Shown: positions 17,497 to 27,112 of the stretch, piece after piece
How positions within the stretch are numbered: the stretch's first letter is position 1
Layout of the letters: the number at the start of each line of letters is the position of its first letter
From: Nitrosomonas sp.
GTDB taxonomy: Bacteria > Pseudomonadota > Gammaproteobacteria > Burkholderiales > Nitrosomonadaceae
Direction: 5' to 3'
Length of the DNA: 39,425 bases
Assembly (NCBI GenBank): GCA_019635215.1
Contig: JAHBZZ010000025.1
Coordinates: 1-39,425 of the forward strand
Translations under genes and position numbers: made by a program
Notes under the pieces: generated by a model
Databases searched by the model: none
What the model was told of the DNA's origin: nothing
Seen by the model: only the letters and a program-made list of their open reading frames with translations

Positions 17497-18744
17497 GTGT
17501 CTCCCTACGAACTTTTTATCGGGTTGCGCTATACCCGTGCGAAAAAGCGCAATCATTTCATTTCATTTATTTCACTGATTTCTTTGCTCGGTATTACATT
17601 GGGTATGACGGCATTGATTACCGTCATGTCCGTGATGAATGGTTTTCAGAAAGAAGTGCGCGCGCGGATTCTCGGTGTTGCTTCACATGTCCAGATCAGC
17701 GGTTTTGATAATCAATTGACTGACTGGGCATTTACTGCGACTGAGGCATCCAAGCATCCGGATGTTGTCGCTGCCGCACCATTTGTCAGCGCTCAGGCAA
17801 TGGTTTCTTACGATCAGGTGGTCCACGGTGCAATTGTACGCGGGATATTACCGGATAAGGAAAATACGGTTGCAGATTTTGCGGCGATGATGATCAGCGG
17901 AGAATTGCAAGATCTGCGGCCTGGTGAATTCGGCATTATCATCGGCATGGAGTTGGCGCGCAGTCTCGGTGCGTATCATGGAGACAAAATTGTATTGATC
18001 TCACCGCAAGGACAGGTCACCCCAGCGGGTATTCTGCCTCGGCTCAAACAATTTACTGTTGTCGGTATTTTTGAAGCCGGTCATTTTGAATATGACTCCG
18101 GCCTGGTATTGATCCATATGAACGATGCGCAGAAACTGTACCGCATGACCGATGACGCAGTATCCGGTGTCCGTTTGAAGCTGAATGACATGTTTCTGGC
18201 GCCCCGAGTTGTCAATGATTTGGCCGGGTCATTATCCGGCGCATTTTATATTACTGACTGGACGAAGCAGCATGCCAATTATTTTCGTGCGATACAGATT
18301 GAGAAACGCATGCTGTCGCTCATTCTGGCGCTGATTATTGCAGTGGCGGCATTTAATATTGTTTCCACATTGGTTATGGCGGTTACCGATAAACAATCCG
18401 ATATTGCGATTTTGCGTACGCTAGGGACAAGCCCGGGCAGTATCATGAAAATTTTTATTGTACAGGGAACCTTCATCGGTGTTGCCGGAACGATACTGGG
18501 TGTAACTGGCGGCATGCTCCTGGCGTTTAACGTCGGTGAAGTGGTGGCGTTTATCGAATGGCTCTTCAGTGTGCAATTTCTTTCAAATGAAATTTATTAC
18601 ATCAGTAAAATCCCCAGTGATCCGCAGGCTGAAGATATCGTCACGGTCGCTGTGGTTTCATTTGCATTAAGTTTACTGGCTACACTTTATCCCAGCTACC
18701 GAGCATCTAAGGTTAATCCGGCAGAGGCTTTGCGTTATGAGTGA
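17497..18744 (+). CDS. lolC: Lipoprotein-releasing ABC permease LolC/LolE
   Basis: 415-aa inner-membrane permease that extracts outer-membrane lipoproteins from the inner membrane and hands them to LolA. The MacB/FtsX-type topology is visible: a first helix at about residues 23-48, a large periplasmic domain, then three helices at about 272-296, 320-346 and 379-398, ending in [18 protein letters not shown], the standard Lol C-terminus. The start codon is GTG. It overlaps lolD by 8 nt. Only one permease gene is present, so the transporter may be a LolF-like homodimer arrangement or have LolE elsewhere. Confidence 0.92.
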   Translation: MSPYELFIGLRYTRAKKRNHFISFISLISLLGITLGMTALITVMSVMNGFQKEVRARILGVASHVQISGFDNQLTDWAFTATEASKHPDVVAAAPFVSAQAMVSYDQVVHGAIVRGILPDKENTVADFAAMMISGELQDLRPGEFGIIIGMELARSLGAYHGDKIVLISPQGQVTPAGILPRLKQFTVVGIFEAGHFEYDSGLVLIHMNDAQKLYRMTDDAVSGVRLKLNDMFLAPRVVNDLAGSLSGAFYITDWTKQHANYFRAIQIEKRMLSLILALIIAVAAFNIVSTLVMAVTDKQSDIAILRTLGTSPGSIMKIFIVQGTFIGVAGTILGVTGGMLLAFNVGEVVAFIEWLFSVQFLSNEIYYISKIPSDPQAEDIVTVAVVSFALSLLATLYPSYRASKVNPAEALRYE

Positions 18745-19423
18745 TATTGTCATTTCATGTCAGAACCTGTTTAAGCAATTTGATCAGGGGGAATTGGAAG
18801 TCTCGGTGTTAAAAGGCGTCAATCTGAACGTAGCACGGGGTGAATTGCTTGCCATTGTCGGTGCATCCGGTTCGGGCAAAAGCACATTGCTACATTTGCT
18901 GGGCGGTCTTGATAAGCCCAGCGGCGGGGAAATTAATATCCTGGGCCAGAATATAGCGGCGATGGATGAAAATACGCGCTGCAGACTGCGTAATGGTTCG
19001 CTGGGTTTTATTTATCAGTTTCATCATTTATTGCCCGAGTTTACCGCACAGGAAAATGTAGCGATGCCGCTGCTGATCAGGCGTGTCTCCAAACAGGAAG
19101 CTTTGGAACGCGCCGCTGAAGTTTTACAGCAGGTGGGTCTGGGGCATCGGCTGATACACACCCCGAGTGAATTATCTGGCGGCGAGCGCCAGCGTGCAGC
19201 CGTGGCGCGTGCATTAGTGACTCAGCCTGCTTGCATACTGGCTGACGAGCCCACCGGAAATCTTGACCGTCATACCGCCGAAGCCGTTTTTGATTTAATG
19301 CTGGAATTAAACGAAAAAGTAAATGCTAGCCTGATTATTGTGACTCATGATCCGCATTTGGCGAATCGCGCTAAACGCATCCAGCAACTCATTGACGGGG
19401 TTCTGCAGGATGTTGCAAAATGA
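18737..19423 (+). CDS. lolD: Lipoprotein-releasing ABC ATPase LolD
   Basis: 228-aa ATPase of the Lol transporter. Walker A is GASGSGKS (42-49), the ABC signature LSGGERQ (146-152), and Walker B with the catalytic Glu is [31 protein letters not shown] is the LolD-type Q-loop region. Length is standard. It starts inside the end of lolC, so translation is coupled. After its stop the sequence turns into an IS630 remnant. Confidence 0.95.
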   Translation: MSDIVISCQNLFKQFDQGELEVSVLKGVNLNVARGELLAIVGASGSGKSTLLHLLGGLDKPSGGEINILGQNIAAMDENTRCRLRNGSLGFIYQFHHLLPEFTAQENVAMPLLIRRVSKQEALERAAEVLQQVGLGHRLIHTPSELSGGERQRAAVARALVTQPACILADEPTGNLDRHTAEAVFDLMLELNEKVNASLIIVTHDPHLANRAKRIQQLIDGVLQDVAK

Positions 19424-19484
19424 AGCAGTGCTGAAAAACTGGACAACTTGTTAAGCTTAGTTATGGACACTGTATAGTACAGCC

Positions 19485-19770
19485 ATGTATTTTCTGGCGC
19501 TTAGGAAGCTTGATGTAACCTATAGAAAAACACTGACGAATCTCAAAGCGAACATAAACCACGGCGCATCTTCCAGGAATATCGCTGCCTATGAAGCGGC
19601 AGATCGTATTATCTATATCGATGAAAGTGGGTTTACGCAGATGCACCGTGTACAACGGATATGCGCCCATTGGCATCAACGCAATTGGCACTCTGGTCGA
19701 AAAACTGTTGGTTTGTTTGAAGCCAATAACAAAATCCAATATTGTTAACTGGTTAAACTATATCTCAAAT
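19485..19770 (+). pseudogene. IS630-family transposase remnant
   Basis: A broken middle piece of an IS630-type transposase. Recognisable blocks are FLALRKLDVTYRKTLT, then RRIFQE in another frame, then AAYEAADRIIYIDESGF (the DDE-domain DESGF motif), then YNGYAPIG in a third frame. At least two frameshifts separate them, and both the N-terminal helix-turn-helix and the C-terminal part are missing. It sits at the junction between lolD and the exopolysaccharide block. Confidence 0.8.
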
Positions 19771-19772
19771 TG

Positions 19773-21059
19773 TCAACAAATCTTAGTTGTGTCAAGTTTA
19801 GGTGTTGCCGCAAGCTGTGTTTCAATAATGCGTAACACCAAGGCCAGGATTACGACAAGATGATAAAAAAGATCAAAGTACGCCAGACCAAGAAAAGCAC
19901 CACCTACGCCATAACCAACAATCGATACCTGCGTCATGGATGCCAGATCGTGAGCCCATTTTTGTTCAGTGGAAGATTTTGTCAGCTTTATTATTTTATT
20001 GGCGGTTTTCCAAGCCAGAAAAAATAGTATCAGAAATGCCAATAGTCCTATAAAACCATGTTCACCAAGCACTTCAAAGTAGATGCTGTGAACGTCATGG
20101 TATTTACCTGTTCCTTCAGTTACCAATCCAGGAGTAAAACGCTCATAGTTGTCACTGTTAAAACACTCAAAGCCACCACCGACAAATGGACGAGCCAATG
20201 CAAGCTCATAAGCGAATGTCCAGGCTTGGATGCGTCCCATAGCAGATTGATCTTCTGAATAAGTAGATATGGTATGCATGCGCGTATGCCAAGATTCCGG
20301 CATAAACATATAAAAGAAAGGAACGAGCAACAGCATTGCCACAAACAATAAACCTTTTTTTCTGCTCTTTAGCCACAAAAAAGAGGATGCTGCCACGATG
20401 GCCAAAAGCGCACCTCGCGACTGTGTCCCCAATATTCCAATCGCAATGAGAAACATGGAACACAGTAAAGCATAACGTATCCAGACTTTATGTACGTTAA
20501 GATACAAATACCAAATTAACGGCAAAATCATTACCAGTGCCAAACCAATCTCCGTATTGCCACTAATAAATGATCCCGTAGGACCAAGCACATGTGTGCC
20601 GCCGCCCGATACTATCGTGAAAATACCACCTTTAACACCATAAAATCCGATTGATACGACAATCACCCATATCAAGCTATGAATTTTTTCCCGATCGTTC
20701 ATAACCCATAATGTTAAGAAGATTATCAATTGTATCTTTATAACTTTCTCCAATTGAAACAATGAATCTTCAGGTTGTAACGAAAAATAGGTTGTAATGA
20801 CCATCCAGATATTGAAAAAAATCAACCATCCTAGGATCGGTGACCAAAAAAATTCCAACTTTCTTTTGGAAAAAATTAATGAGCAGAACGTCGCAAGCGC
20901 TATAACTAGCGCAAAGGGAAAATTAAATGCGAATCCCCAACCTAGCCGATGTGGATTCATATAGCCGATCCATGACCACAGGAGAATTCCTAGATGTGTT
21001 CGCGTCAGAACGAAGGGTAATGCGCCAAAAACAATAAGAGTTACAAGCAAATCTCTCAA
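19773..21059 (-). CDS. Exosortase A-associated O-glycosylation/antigen ligase
   Basis: 428-aa polytopic membrane protein of the Wzy_C/O-antigen ligase superfamily. The N-terminus (MRDLLVTLIVFGALPFVLTR) followed by LGILLWSWIGYMNPHRLGWG is the signature of the ligase group found beside exosortase A (TIGR03097-type). About ten hydrophobic segments are visible, with the large periplasmic loop (MHTISTYSEDQSAMGRIQAW...ECFNSDNYERF) before the last helices. It would join or polymerise polysaccharide chains at the periplasmic face. It ends 3 nt from the IS630 remnant. The glycosyltransferase upstream is on the same strand. Exosortase itself and PEP-CTERM substrates are not in the window. Confidence 0.87.
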   Translation of the reverse strand: MRDLLVTLIVFGALPFVLTRTHLGILLWSWIGYMNPHRLGWGFAFNFPFALVIALATFCSLIFSKRKLEFFWSPILGWLIFFNIWMVITTYFSLQPEDSLFQLEKVIKIQLIIFLTLWVMNDREKIHSLIWVIVVSIGFYGVKGGIFTIVSGGGTHVLGPTGSFISGNTEIGLALVMILPLIWYLYLNVHKVWIRYALLCSMFLIAIGILGTQSRGALLAIVAASSFLWLKSRKKGLLFVAMLLLVPFFYMFMPESWHTRMHTISTYSEDQSAMGRIQAWTFAYELALARPFVGGGFECFNSDNYERFTPGLVTEGTGKYHDVHSIYFEVLGEHGFIGLLAFLILFFLAWKTANKIIKLTKSSTEQKWAHDLASMTQVSIVGYGVGGAFLGLAYFDLFYHLVVILALVLRIIETQLAATPKLDTTKIC

Positions 21060-21181
21060 AAATCATGCTCCAGGTTAAGGAAATTCATGCAAGGCAATTT
21101 TCTGTACGAATAAAAGAGTATTTTCTCCTTTAAACCTACTTCATCTATTTGCAACAATGCTGAAAAAACTATCAATAGTAT

Positions 21182-21337
21182 TTAGTCCAATTTTCCATTT
21201 GATAGGTGTTCTAAAGTTGATAAATCTACGGGTAATGTATAAATTGAAACTGTCTTGACATGATAATGGGCTATTTCCGGGAACCAGACTGAAAAGAATA
21301 CCAGTAAAGGAATAACAATAAGCATACTTGCTTTCAT
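21182..21337 (-). CDS. Small 51-aa protein coupled to the glycosyltransferase
   Basis: A short ORF starts with an ATG that overlaps the TGA of the glycosyltransferase (ATGA, 21337-21334) and runs to TAA at 21182. It encodes 51 residues: a Lys, then a hydrophobic helix (about residues 5-20, MLIVIPLLVFFSVWFP), then a short polar tail. The 4-nt overlap is the common sign of translational coupling, and the ORF lies in the operon direction between the glycosyltransferase and the ligase. I do not recognise the family. It could be a small membrane partner of the polysaccharide machinery or the 5' remnant of a larger gene. Confidence 0.5.
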   Translation of the reverse strand: MKASMLIVIPLLVFFSVWFPEIAHYHVKTVSIYTLPVDLSTLEHLSNGKLD

Positions 21338-22587
21338 AATTGATCCGAATTGGTCACCGCATTCAATAGCATCGCCAATTCTTTTGTCCGGGCGCTTCTT
21401 GAATTGAGCATAATCTTTTCCATCGGCACAAACTGTGCCGATTGTGTTTTGCCAGTTTGAATAAACTGAAGCAACTTCTGTGCAATATCCTCTTTTGAAT
21501 CCAGCTGTGCGATCGTATTGATACCCAGACCAGACAACTTCATGGCTGTATCGCCGTTTGCATCGGTCAGCGCCAGAATCGGCCTGCGTGCGCGCAAATA
21601 TTCATAGAGCTTCGCCGGAATCTGACTATTGCAATTGGCCGCTTGAATAATGAGTAATCCATCGACAGTCAGCATTTCCGATAAAGCATCCTCATAGCTT
21701 ATGGGGGGTTCCAGAAAAACAATCGACTCCAACTGATACCGTTTAATCAGGCTTGTAATATAGTGATCGTTAAAGGTGGCACGCAACACCACTTTTAAAT
21801 TATTGTTCCCTATTAATTTCTGCTGGAATAACAGTGATAAAGCTTCGAAAAACTGGACCGGGTCCCGCTCGGAGCTATAAATGATACCGCTATGCAGTAG
21901 AACAAACCGTTGATCTTTGGCTTCGGTGCCGAGGCCGGTTTTCTTCTCGATTGTGCGAAAAATTTCCTCATCGTAGCCATTCTCGATACAGGTAAATTTT
22001 GATGCAGGAAGCTCGGGATATCTTGATTGATAATCTTTGGTCGCATTAGGTGTTGTTAATATAACCTGACGACTGTGGTATACCGTATTTCTATCGATCC
22101 ATTGATAAGCACGCCGTAACAGTGGTTCAGCAGGAAAATCCGGTTCTACCATGGGATCTCTAAAATCGGATACCCATGGAATCTTGTTCATACGATGAAG
22201 ACAGTAGCCGATTAAATGTGCGGTAGCGATTGGATAAGTTGACCAAATTACATCTGGTTTATACTTTTTGATCAAATACATGCCAGTTGGTATTGCGCCC
22301 AACATCCAGGAAGACCAGCGGTCAGGTAATGCCAGTAAGCGGGGATAACGCTTCATAAACGACAAATGCTGAGCGGCATCCGCAGCAAAAGCACGGTAAA
22401 CTCTTGTCTGTTCATCGTCGATATGAGCATTATCGATTTTAGGGTACGCTCTGGGATGAACTGTCAGAATAATAGGCTCCCAGTCAAATTCCGGCAAATA
22501 ACGGGCAAATTTAAGAGTGCGCTGAATTCCGCTACTGCCGAGCACTGGCGGATAGTGATAAGCAATCATTAAAATGCGTTTTTTCAT
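21334..22587 (-). CDS. Glycosyltransferase, family 4-like
   Basis: 417-aa GT-B-fold enzyme for polysaccharide assembly. The N-terminal motif MKKRILMIAYHYPPVLGSSG and the acceptor-domain LKFARYLPEFDWEPIILTV are typical of GT4-type transferases in exopolysaccharide clusters. The donor-binding half ends with AKLYEYLRARRPILALTDANGD, the usual Glu-containing EX7E-like region. I place the start at 22587 because MKKRILM begins the first beta strand; in-frame ATGs at 22608 and 22635 give longer forms, and none has a clear ribosome-binding site. It is divergent from the heparinase-like gene. The sugar donor is unknown. Confidence 0.85.
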   Translation of the reverse strand: MKKRILMIAYHYPPVLGSSGIQRTLKFARYLPEFDWEPIILTVHPRAYPKIDNAHIDDEQTRVYRAFAADAAQHLSFMKRYPRLLALPDRWSSWMLGAIPTGMYLIKKYKPDVIWSTYPIATAHLIGYCLHRMNKIPWVSDFRDPMVEPDFPAEPLLRRAYQWIDRNTVYHSRQVILTTPNATKDYQSRYPELPASKFTCIENGYDEEIFRTIEKKTGLGTEAKDQRFVLLHSGIIYSSERDPVQFFEALSLLFQQKLIGNNNLKVVLRATFNDHYITSLIKRYQLESIVFLEPPISYEDALSEMLTVDGLLIIQAANCNSQIPAKLYEYLRARRPILALTDANGDTAMKLSGLGINTIAQLDSKEDIAQKLLQFIQTGKTQSAQFVPMEKIMLNSRSARTKELAMLLNAVTNSDQL

Positions 22588-22859
22588 TGAGAAACAGTAG
22601 TCTGTCATTCTATTAATCTGCAGGTCGTTACGCACCCATGAAGATGCTCACGTATTCATATCTTGGATGTCACTGTAACAGGTATCTCCTTTCTATCACA
22701 GTTTATTGATAACGTCCGGACACGCGATTATTTTAACAGCTGAATGACACTTCTTGATTTCGATTGTCTTTTTTTAACAGATCAGAATAATTTCAATCTA
22801 TTGACAATACCCGATAGAATGGGTGATTCTTGCAGAGTAATTTTTTATCCGCCTCACAC

Positions 22860-25349
22860 ATGCAGAAATTTCATGTCATTCAACGTGCCGTTACCGGCTA
22901 CTTGGTCATCGTCGGCATACTCGCGCATTTTGCTGCCATTGTGGCACTCATAGCCGCTCTGAAATATTTCCAGATCACGCCCAACCAGCTTTTAGTAAAA
23001 GCAGTTGAAAAAAGTCAGATAAATGTGCCGTGGCTGATAGAAACCATTGCGCCCAAAGCGCGTTTCTCGGATCATATATTTGATGGACAGGTACGTGCTG
23101 CTTATCCGCGCATATTACTCCCTGAATTATCCAACTGGTCAGGTCACGGGCAACCGGATCTGATTGCAAAGCGAATTGCTTTATTCCAGAAACAAGGTAT
23201 TCGTGATTTTGATCCGTGCGTACCTTCACAGAATATTTTAATGCTCGCAGCATGCTGGATCAGTAGTGGCAACCCGCAAACAGCATCACAGCTGATAGCA
23301 GCGCTTAAAGACTTCCCGTTGCAGATATCAAACGTCAGCGGTAATTACGGGAATGGTTGGCAAATGGCTTTTGCCTATGATCTAGTTGCGCATTTTCCGG
23401 GCATTACCACGAATGATCGTATGCTAATTGAATCCAAAATAGAGCATGCACTGCAGGATTACTTGCGTCTGCTCGATGATCCGTCTCCCTCGCTCTGGCA
23501 TGGGCGTGCGTCATTGGCGGCAATGGCATGGTTGACTGCCGTCACTTTGAACACCCACGATAACCCGCGCTTGCAAGGCCTAGTATCGCGCGCACAAGGT
23601 CATTTTCTTGATTTGATCCGCGCGCTTGAAATTACCGAAGCCTGGCCGGAGGGCTATAACTATTGGATACAGAATCGCGGAATGGTGATTAGCCTGGCGG
23701 CAAGCGCTTACGTTAACGGATTGGTGAATGCTCGGCATAAAGACCGTATTTTGACGCTGCTTAGACGCATAGGACTTTGGCATATTTATGCCACACGTCC
23801 TGACAACCGCATCGAAAATCTGGGCGACGAAGGCTCCCGTGTCGATTTAAAAGATGAAACACGGCGTGTCATCGATATCATCGCGCAGATCACCCGGGAT
23901 CCTGTTTTTTCAGGTTATTCGCGGTATCTGCAGCAGCTGCATGGTGTAGAAAGTTATTACGCAGGATACCGATGGGGAATACGGTTATTCAATGACCCAA
24001 CCCTGATCAATCCTGCTTTTACGGCGTCTGCGACACTGGAAAAAGGCGCGGCCAATTTGACCTTTCTCGACACACAGTTGTCCCGTGCGGAATTGTTCGG
24101 CCGAGGCGGTATGAATCAGATTTACATCCGTTCAGACTGGTCACCATCGGCAACTTTCATCAGCTTCCGGGCCGGCCATACATTTGCCCATCATGGCCAC
24201 TACGACGCGGGACATTTCACTGTATTCAAAGGTGCGCCATTGGCGATTAACAGCAGTGTTTATGGTAATTATATGAGCGCCAACCGTCTCAATTATTCTA
24301 TCCGCACAGTCGCAAAAAACGCGCTTCTGATCTTAAGGCCGAATGAAAAAGTGCAACCGAATCGCTTTTTCCAGCACAACGTGGCCGACGGTGGACAACG
24401 TATCGTTTTACCAACGGGAAGTGCCGTGCAAAATGTCAGCGACTGGATCAAGAATCTGGACAGCGGCAATTACTTTGCTGGTGGGAAAATCAATCATTTC
24501 AATACAATTGACGGCGAATATACCTATGTCTCATCTGATTTGACCCAAGCATACAATACGCCCGAGCGCGATGAAGGCGGGCGTGGCGGTAAAGTTCGCA
24601 AAGTTGAGCGTGACTTGCTATATCTGGCCAACGAAGACCGGGTATTAATTTACGACCGTATAGAAAGCACCGACCCTTCATATACCAAGAAATGGCTTCT
24701 TCATACGGTCAACCGTCCTCAGGTAGACCAGGCGCGGGTATTAAAAGGACAAGCCACCAACGGTATTTCCGAGACTTCCGACGCGATTGTTTTTGTGCAG
24801 AATGATCCAGGATACCTACGCATTGATCGTATTTATCCCGAAGATGCGAAAATCCGCTTGGTCGGTGGTCCAGATTACCAATTTTATGTGGAATCGGATG
24901 GCGATGATTCCGTACTTGACGGTGAAAATTTTTCCAGTGGCGCATCGCTCCAACCCTGGTTTGATATCGGTATGTGGCGTATCGAAATCCAACCCGGTGC
25001 ACCGCGCATCCACGATGAATTTCTTATTGTATTGTCACCAAGTCTGGACAAACCGCGTTATGACACTGCCAAGTCTCTGGTTGTTGAAGGCGCTAAGGCG
25101 AGAGGCGTCGATACCGGCCAGACTGTTGTCGTTTTTACGGAAAACCTCAGTCACGGTGAGATTAAAATCAACGTCGGGCATTCTGCAATACAAAAAAACT
25201 TGCGTAAATTATATGTGCTGGGTATGCCTATTGGAATGCACGTCCAGGTTACGAGCCACGGCGAGACGAAAACACACGCTGTAAACGCCAGCGGTGTACT
25301 GGCGGCTGTACTGCATGCTGATGCAGCACAGATCACCTTGCAGTGGTAA
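22860..25349 (+). CDS. Heparinase II/III-like polysaccharide lyase
   Basis: 829-aa protein with an N-terminal membrane helix (about residues 12-36), an alpha/alpha-toroid domain (about 100-400) and a beta-sandwich Hepar_II_III domain. The metal/catalytic region is visible as GHTFAHHGHYDAGHFTVFKG followed by PLAINSSVYGNY, the counterpart of the family's HxHxDxxSF...DxGxxxY pattern. Such proteins occur in exosortase A-type exopolysaccharide loci and would trim or release polymer in the periplasm. The ATG at 22860 is chosen; a TTG at 22830 is possible. Neither has a strong Shine-Dalgarno. It is divergently transcribed from the glycosyltransferase, with shared upstream DNA. Confidence 0.82.
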   Translation: MQKFHVIQRAVTGYLVIVGILAHFAAIVALIAALKYFQITPNQLLVKAVEKSQINVPWLIETIAPKARFSDHIFDGQVRAAYPRILLPELSNWSGHGQPDLIAKRIALFQKQGIRDFDPCVPSQNILMLAACWISSGNPQTASQLIAALKDFPLQISNVSGNYGNGWQMAFAYDLVAHFPGITTNDRMLIESKIEHALQDYLRLLDDPSPSLWHGRASLAAMAWLTAVTLNTHDNPRLQGLVSRAQGHFLDLIRALEITEAWPEGYNYWIQNRGMVISLAASAYVNGLVNARHKDRILTLLRRIGLWHIYATRPDNRIENLGDEGSRVDLKDETRRVIDIIAQITRDPVFSGYSRYLQQLHGVESYYAGYRWGIRLFNDPTLINPAFTASATLEKGAANLTFLDTQLSRAELFGRGGMNQIYIRSDWSPSATFISFRAGHTFAHHGHYDAGHFTVFKGAPLAINSSVYGNYMSANRLNYSIRTVAKNALLILRPNEKVQPNRFFQHNVADGGQRIVLPTGSAVQNVSDWIKNLDSGNYFAGGKINHFNTIDGEYTYVSSDLTQAYNTPERDEGGRGGKVRKVERDLLYLANEDRVLIYDRIESTDPSYTKKWLLHTVNRPQVDQARVLKGQATNGISETSDAIVFVQNDPGYLRIDRIYPEDAKIRLVGGPDYQFYVESDGDDSVLDGENFSSGASLQPWFDIGMWRIEIQPGAPRIHDEFLIVLSPSLDKPRYDTAKSLVVEGAKARGVDTGQTVVVFTENLSHGEIKINVGHSAIQKNLRKLYVLGMPIGMHVQVTSHGETKTHAVNASGVLAAVLHADAAQITLQW

Positions 25350-25355
25350 GCAGTA

Positions 25356-25498
25356 AGAACCTGTTCAATATCTCGATCAAGGGATACAGTGCAAGGCAAA
25401 ATTGAACGAAAAAGCGGAGCATACGTGAAGTATGTGAGCATTTTGAGTTCGATTTTAACGTCGCAATGTGCCCTTCAGTGAGATATTGAACAGGTTCT
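25356..25498. mobile_element. MITE-like repeat, copy 2
   Basis: 143-bp element with a perfect 19-bp terminal inverted repeat (AGAACCTGTTCAATATCTC at both ends). The interior forms a second, imperfect hairpin: AAAATTGAAC pairs with GTTCGATTTT, and CATAC with GTATG around the centre. It matches the copy at 17161-17301. It begins 7 nt after the heparinase stop and may act as its terminator. Confidence 0.85.
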
Positions 25499-25608
25499 AA
25501 GAAGTTTCGTTACTTCAGTCTACAGCACTGTCCACCGGAAAAAGCTGAATTTCGTTTTTTTTATCTGCCGCTATGATAATCTTGCGCACTTTTTAAACGA
25601 TAAAAGCT

Positions 25609-26220
25609 ATGCAACAAAACGACACTCCGACGCCTTCCAAACGTATACCCTATATCGCCTATTTCCTGTTTTTGTCCCGTTGGCTGCAACTCCCCTTGTA
25701 CTTGGGATTAGTGCTGGCGCAATGCGTGTATGTGTTTCACTTTTGGGTAGAACTGACAGATTTGATTGGCGCAGTGATGGGTAATAAGGGATCGCTCGAT
25801 CATATTCTTGACGTCGTGACGATTGAAGGCACAACCCGGCCGGATCGGCTGACCGAAACAACCATCATGCTGGTAGTATTGGGTTTGATCGATGTAGTGA
25901 TGATTTCTAATCTGCTGATCATGGTAATCATCGGCGGCTATGAAACGTTTGTCTCGCGAATGAATCTGGAAACGCATCCTGATCAACCGGAATGGCTGTC
26001 ACATGTCAACGCGTCGGTGCTCAAAGTCAAACTGGCCACCGCAATCATTGGTATTTCGTCAATTCATTTGCTGAAAACCTTTATCAATGCAAGTGCTTAC
26101 GACGAGAAATCACTGATCGCACAGACCTGTATTCATTTGGCTTTCCTGGTATCGGCACTGGCAATTGCCTATTGCGACCGAATCATTTCACAAACGGGCC
26201 AGTATTCGGACAGGCATTGA
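25609..26220 (+). CDS. YqhA family (UPF0114) membrane protein
   Basis: 203-aa inner-membrane protein of the YqhA/UPF0114 family, function unknown. The opening [25 protein letters not shown] and the middle [25 protein letters not shown] are family hallmarks. Four hydrophobic segments are visible at about residues 20-43, 80-110, 140-160 and 170-190. It is somewhat longer than E. coli YqhA because of the N-terminal and central loop segments. It stands alone between the MITE copies and shows no operon partner. Confidence 0.85.
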   Translation: MQQNDTPTPSKRIPYIAYFLFLSRWLQLPLYLGLVLAQCVYVFHFWVELTDLIGAVMGNKGSLDHILDVVTIEGTTRPDRLTETTIMLVVLGLIDVVMISNLLIMVIIGGYETFVSRMNLETHPDQPEWLSHVNASVLKVKLATAIIGISSIHLLKTFINASAYDEKSLIAQTCIHLAFLVSALAIAYCDRIISQTGQYSDRH

Positions 26221-26421
26221 TCGATTGCCGTCAGGTTGCAGAATGCTCATGCATCAGTAGCATCCAGAAACTAAGCGTGCTTTGACATCGCGAAGCTGAA
26301 TCATTATATTTTTAGCTGTTCCAGCTTCACCAGAAATGAGAAATTGTCATGTATGCTAGATACTGTAGTTACAGACAAGAGTTATGAGATTCTTGTAGGG
26401 AAGGAAGATTTCATATGACAC

Positions 26422-26561
26422 GAGACCTTTGCACGGTGTCATGAGCAGTACGAGAATAAGGCAAAAATTTGCGAAAAAGCGGAGTTTGCACGGGGTAAAT
26501 GAGCATTTTTCGCCAATTTTTAACGCAATTATCGTGCCGCGTAGTAGCCGTGAGAGGTCTC
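26422..26561. mobile_element. MITE-like repeat with IS5-type ends, copy 3
   Basis: 140-bp element bounded by GAGACCTTTGCACGG on the left and, read inward from the right, GAGACCTCTCACGGC, an imperfect terminal inverted repeat. Its core (about 26457-26525) matches the inside of the two AGAACC-ended copies, including AAGGCAAAAAT, CGAAAAAGCGGAG, TGAGCATTTT and TTTTTAACG. Its right end directly abuts the truncated IS5-type transposase. Confidence 0.75.
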
Positions 26562-26579
26562 GACACAATTATCCGCGGG

Positions 26580-27112
26580 CGTGATAAGGGAGTATGGGAG
26601 AAATTGCTGGAAGTGCTGATAGACGAGAATTATAAATGGCTCATAATCGACGCCAACCACTGCAAGGTTCACCCCCACGTTGCTGGGGCTAGAGATGGAA
26701 ATCGGGACATGAGCCGCACAAAAGAAGGCTTAACAGTAAGTACATCTGGCCGTAGATGTATGGTATGCCGGTTAGAATCCTTATTACACAAGGCGGCAGG
26801 TAGATTGCACGTAGGCTGGCCGCTGATCGAAGGACTTTGCGGAGATTTACTGGCAGATCGCGGTTATGGCAGTAATACAATTATTGAACAAGTAAGGAAA
26901 CAGGGTATGAAAACTGTAGTTCCTTCAAAGAAAAACTGCACAACACAAAGATTTTTATGACAAAGAATTGTATAAATCGCGGCATCTTGTCGAAAATGCT
27001 TTCCTTCATCTTAAGAGATGGCGTGGTATCGTCATAAGATACGCAAAAATACTACCTCTTTCCTCGCTGATATACAAATCAAATGTATCGCTTTCTGGGC
27101 AAATGTCTTGTG
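26580..27112 (+). pseudogene. IS5-family (IS427-type) transposase remnant
   Basis: A 5'-truncated transposase. Recognisable blocks are DKGVWEKLLEVL, then WLIIDANHCKVHPHVAGARDGNRDM (first catalytic Asp), GMPVRILIT in another frame, LIEGLCGDLLADRGYGSNT (second Asp), YDKELYKSRHLVENAFLHLKRW (the C-terminal Glu region) and IQIKCIAFWANVL before the TGA at 27110-27112. At least four frameshifts and in-frame stops separate these, so it is dead. The N-terminal domain is missing exactly where the 140-bp MITE-like element ends. Its last codons overlap, in another frame, the apparent start of the DevB-like gene. Confidence 0.88.

Noticed and set aside
22801-22830. TTGACA at 22801 as a -35 for the heparinase-like gene
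   Set aside because: The nearest good -10 (TAGAAT at 22815) is only 8 nt away; no hexamer at 16-18 nt fits well.
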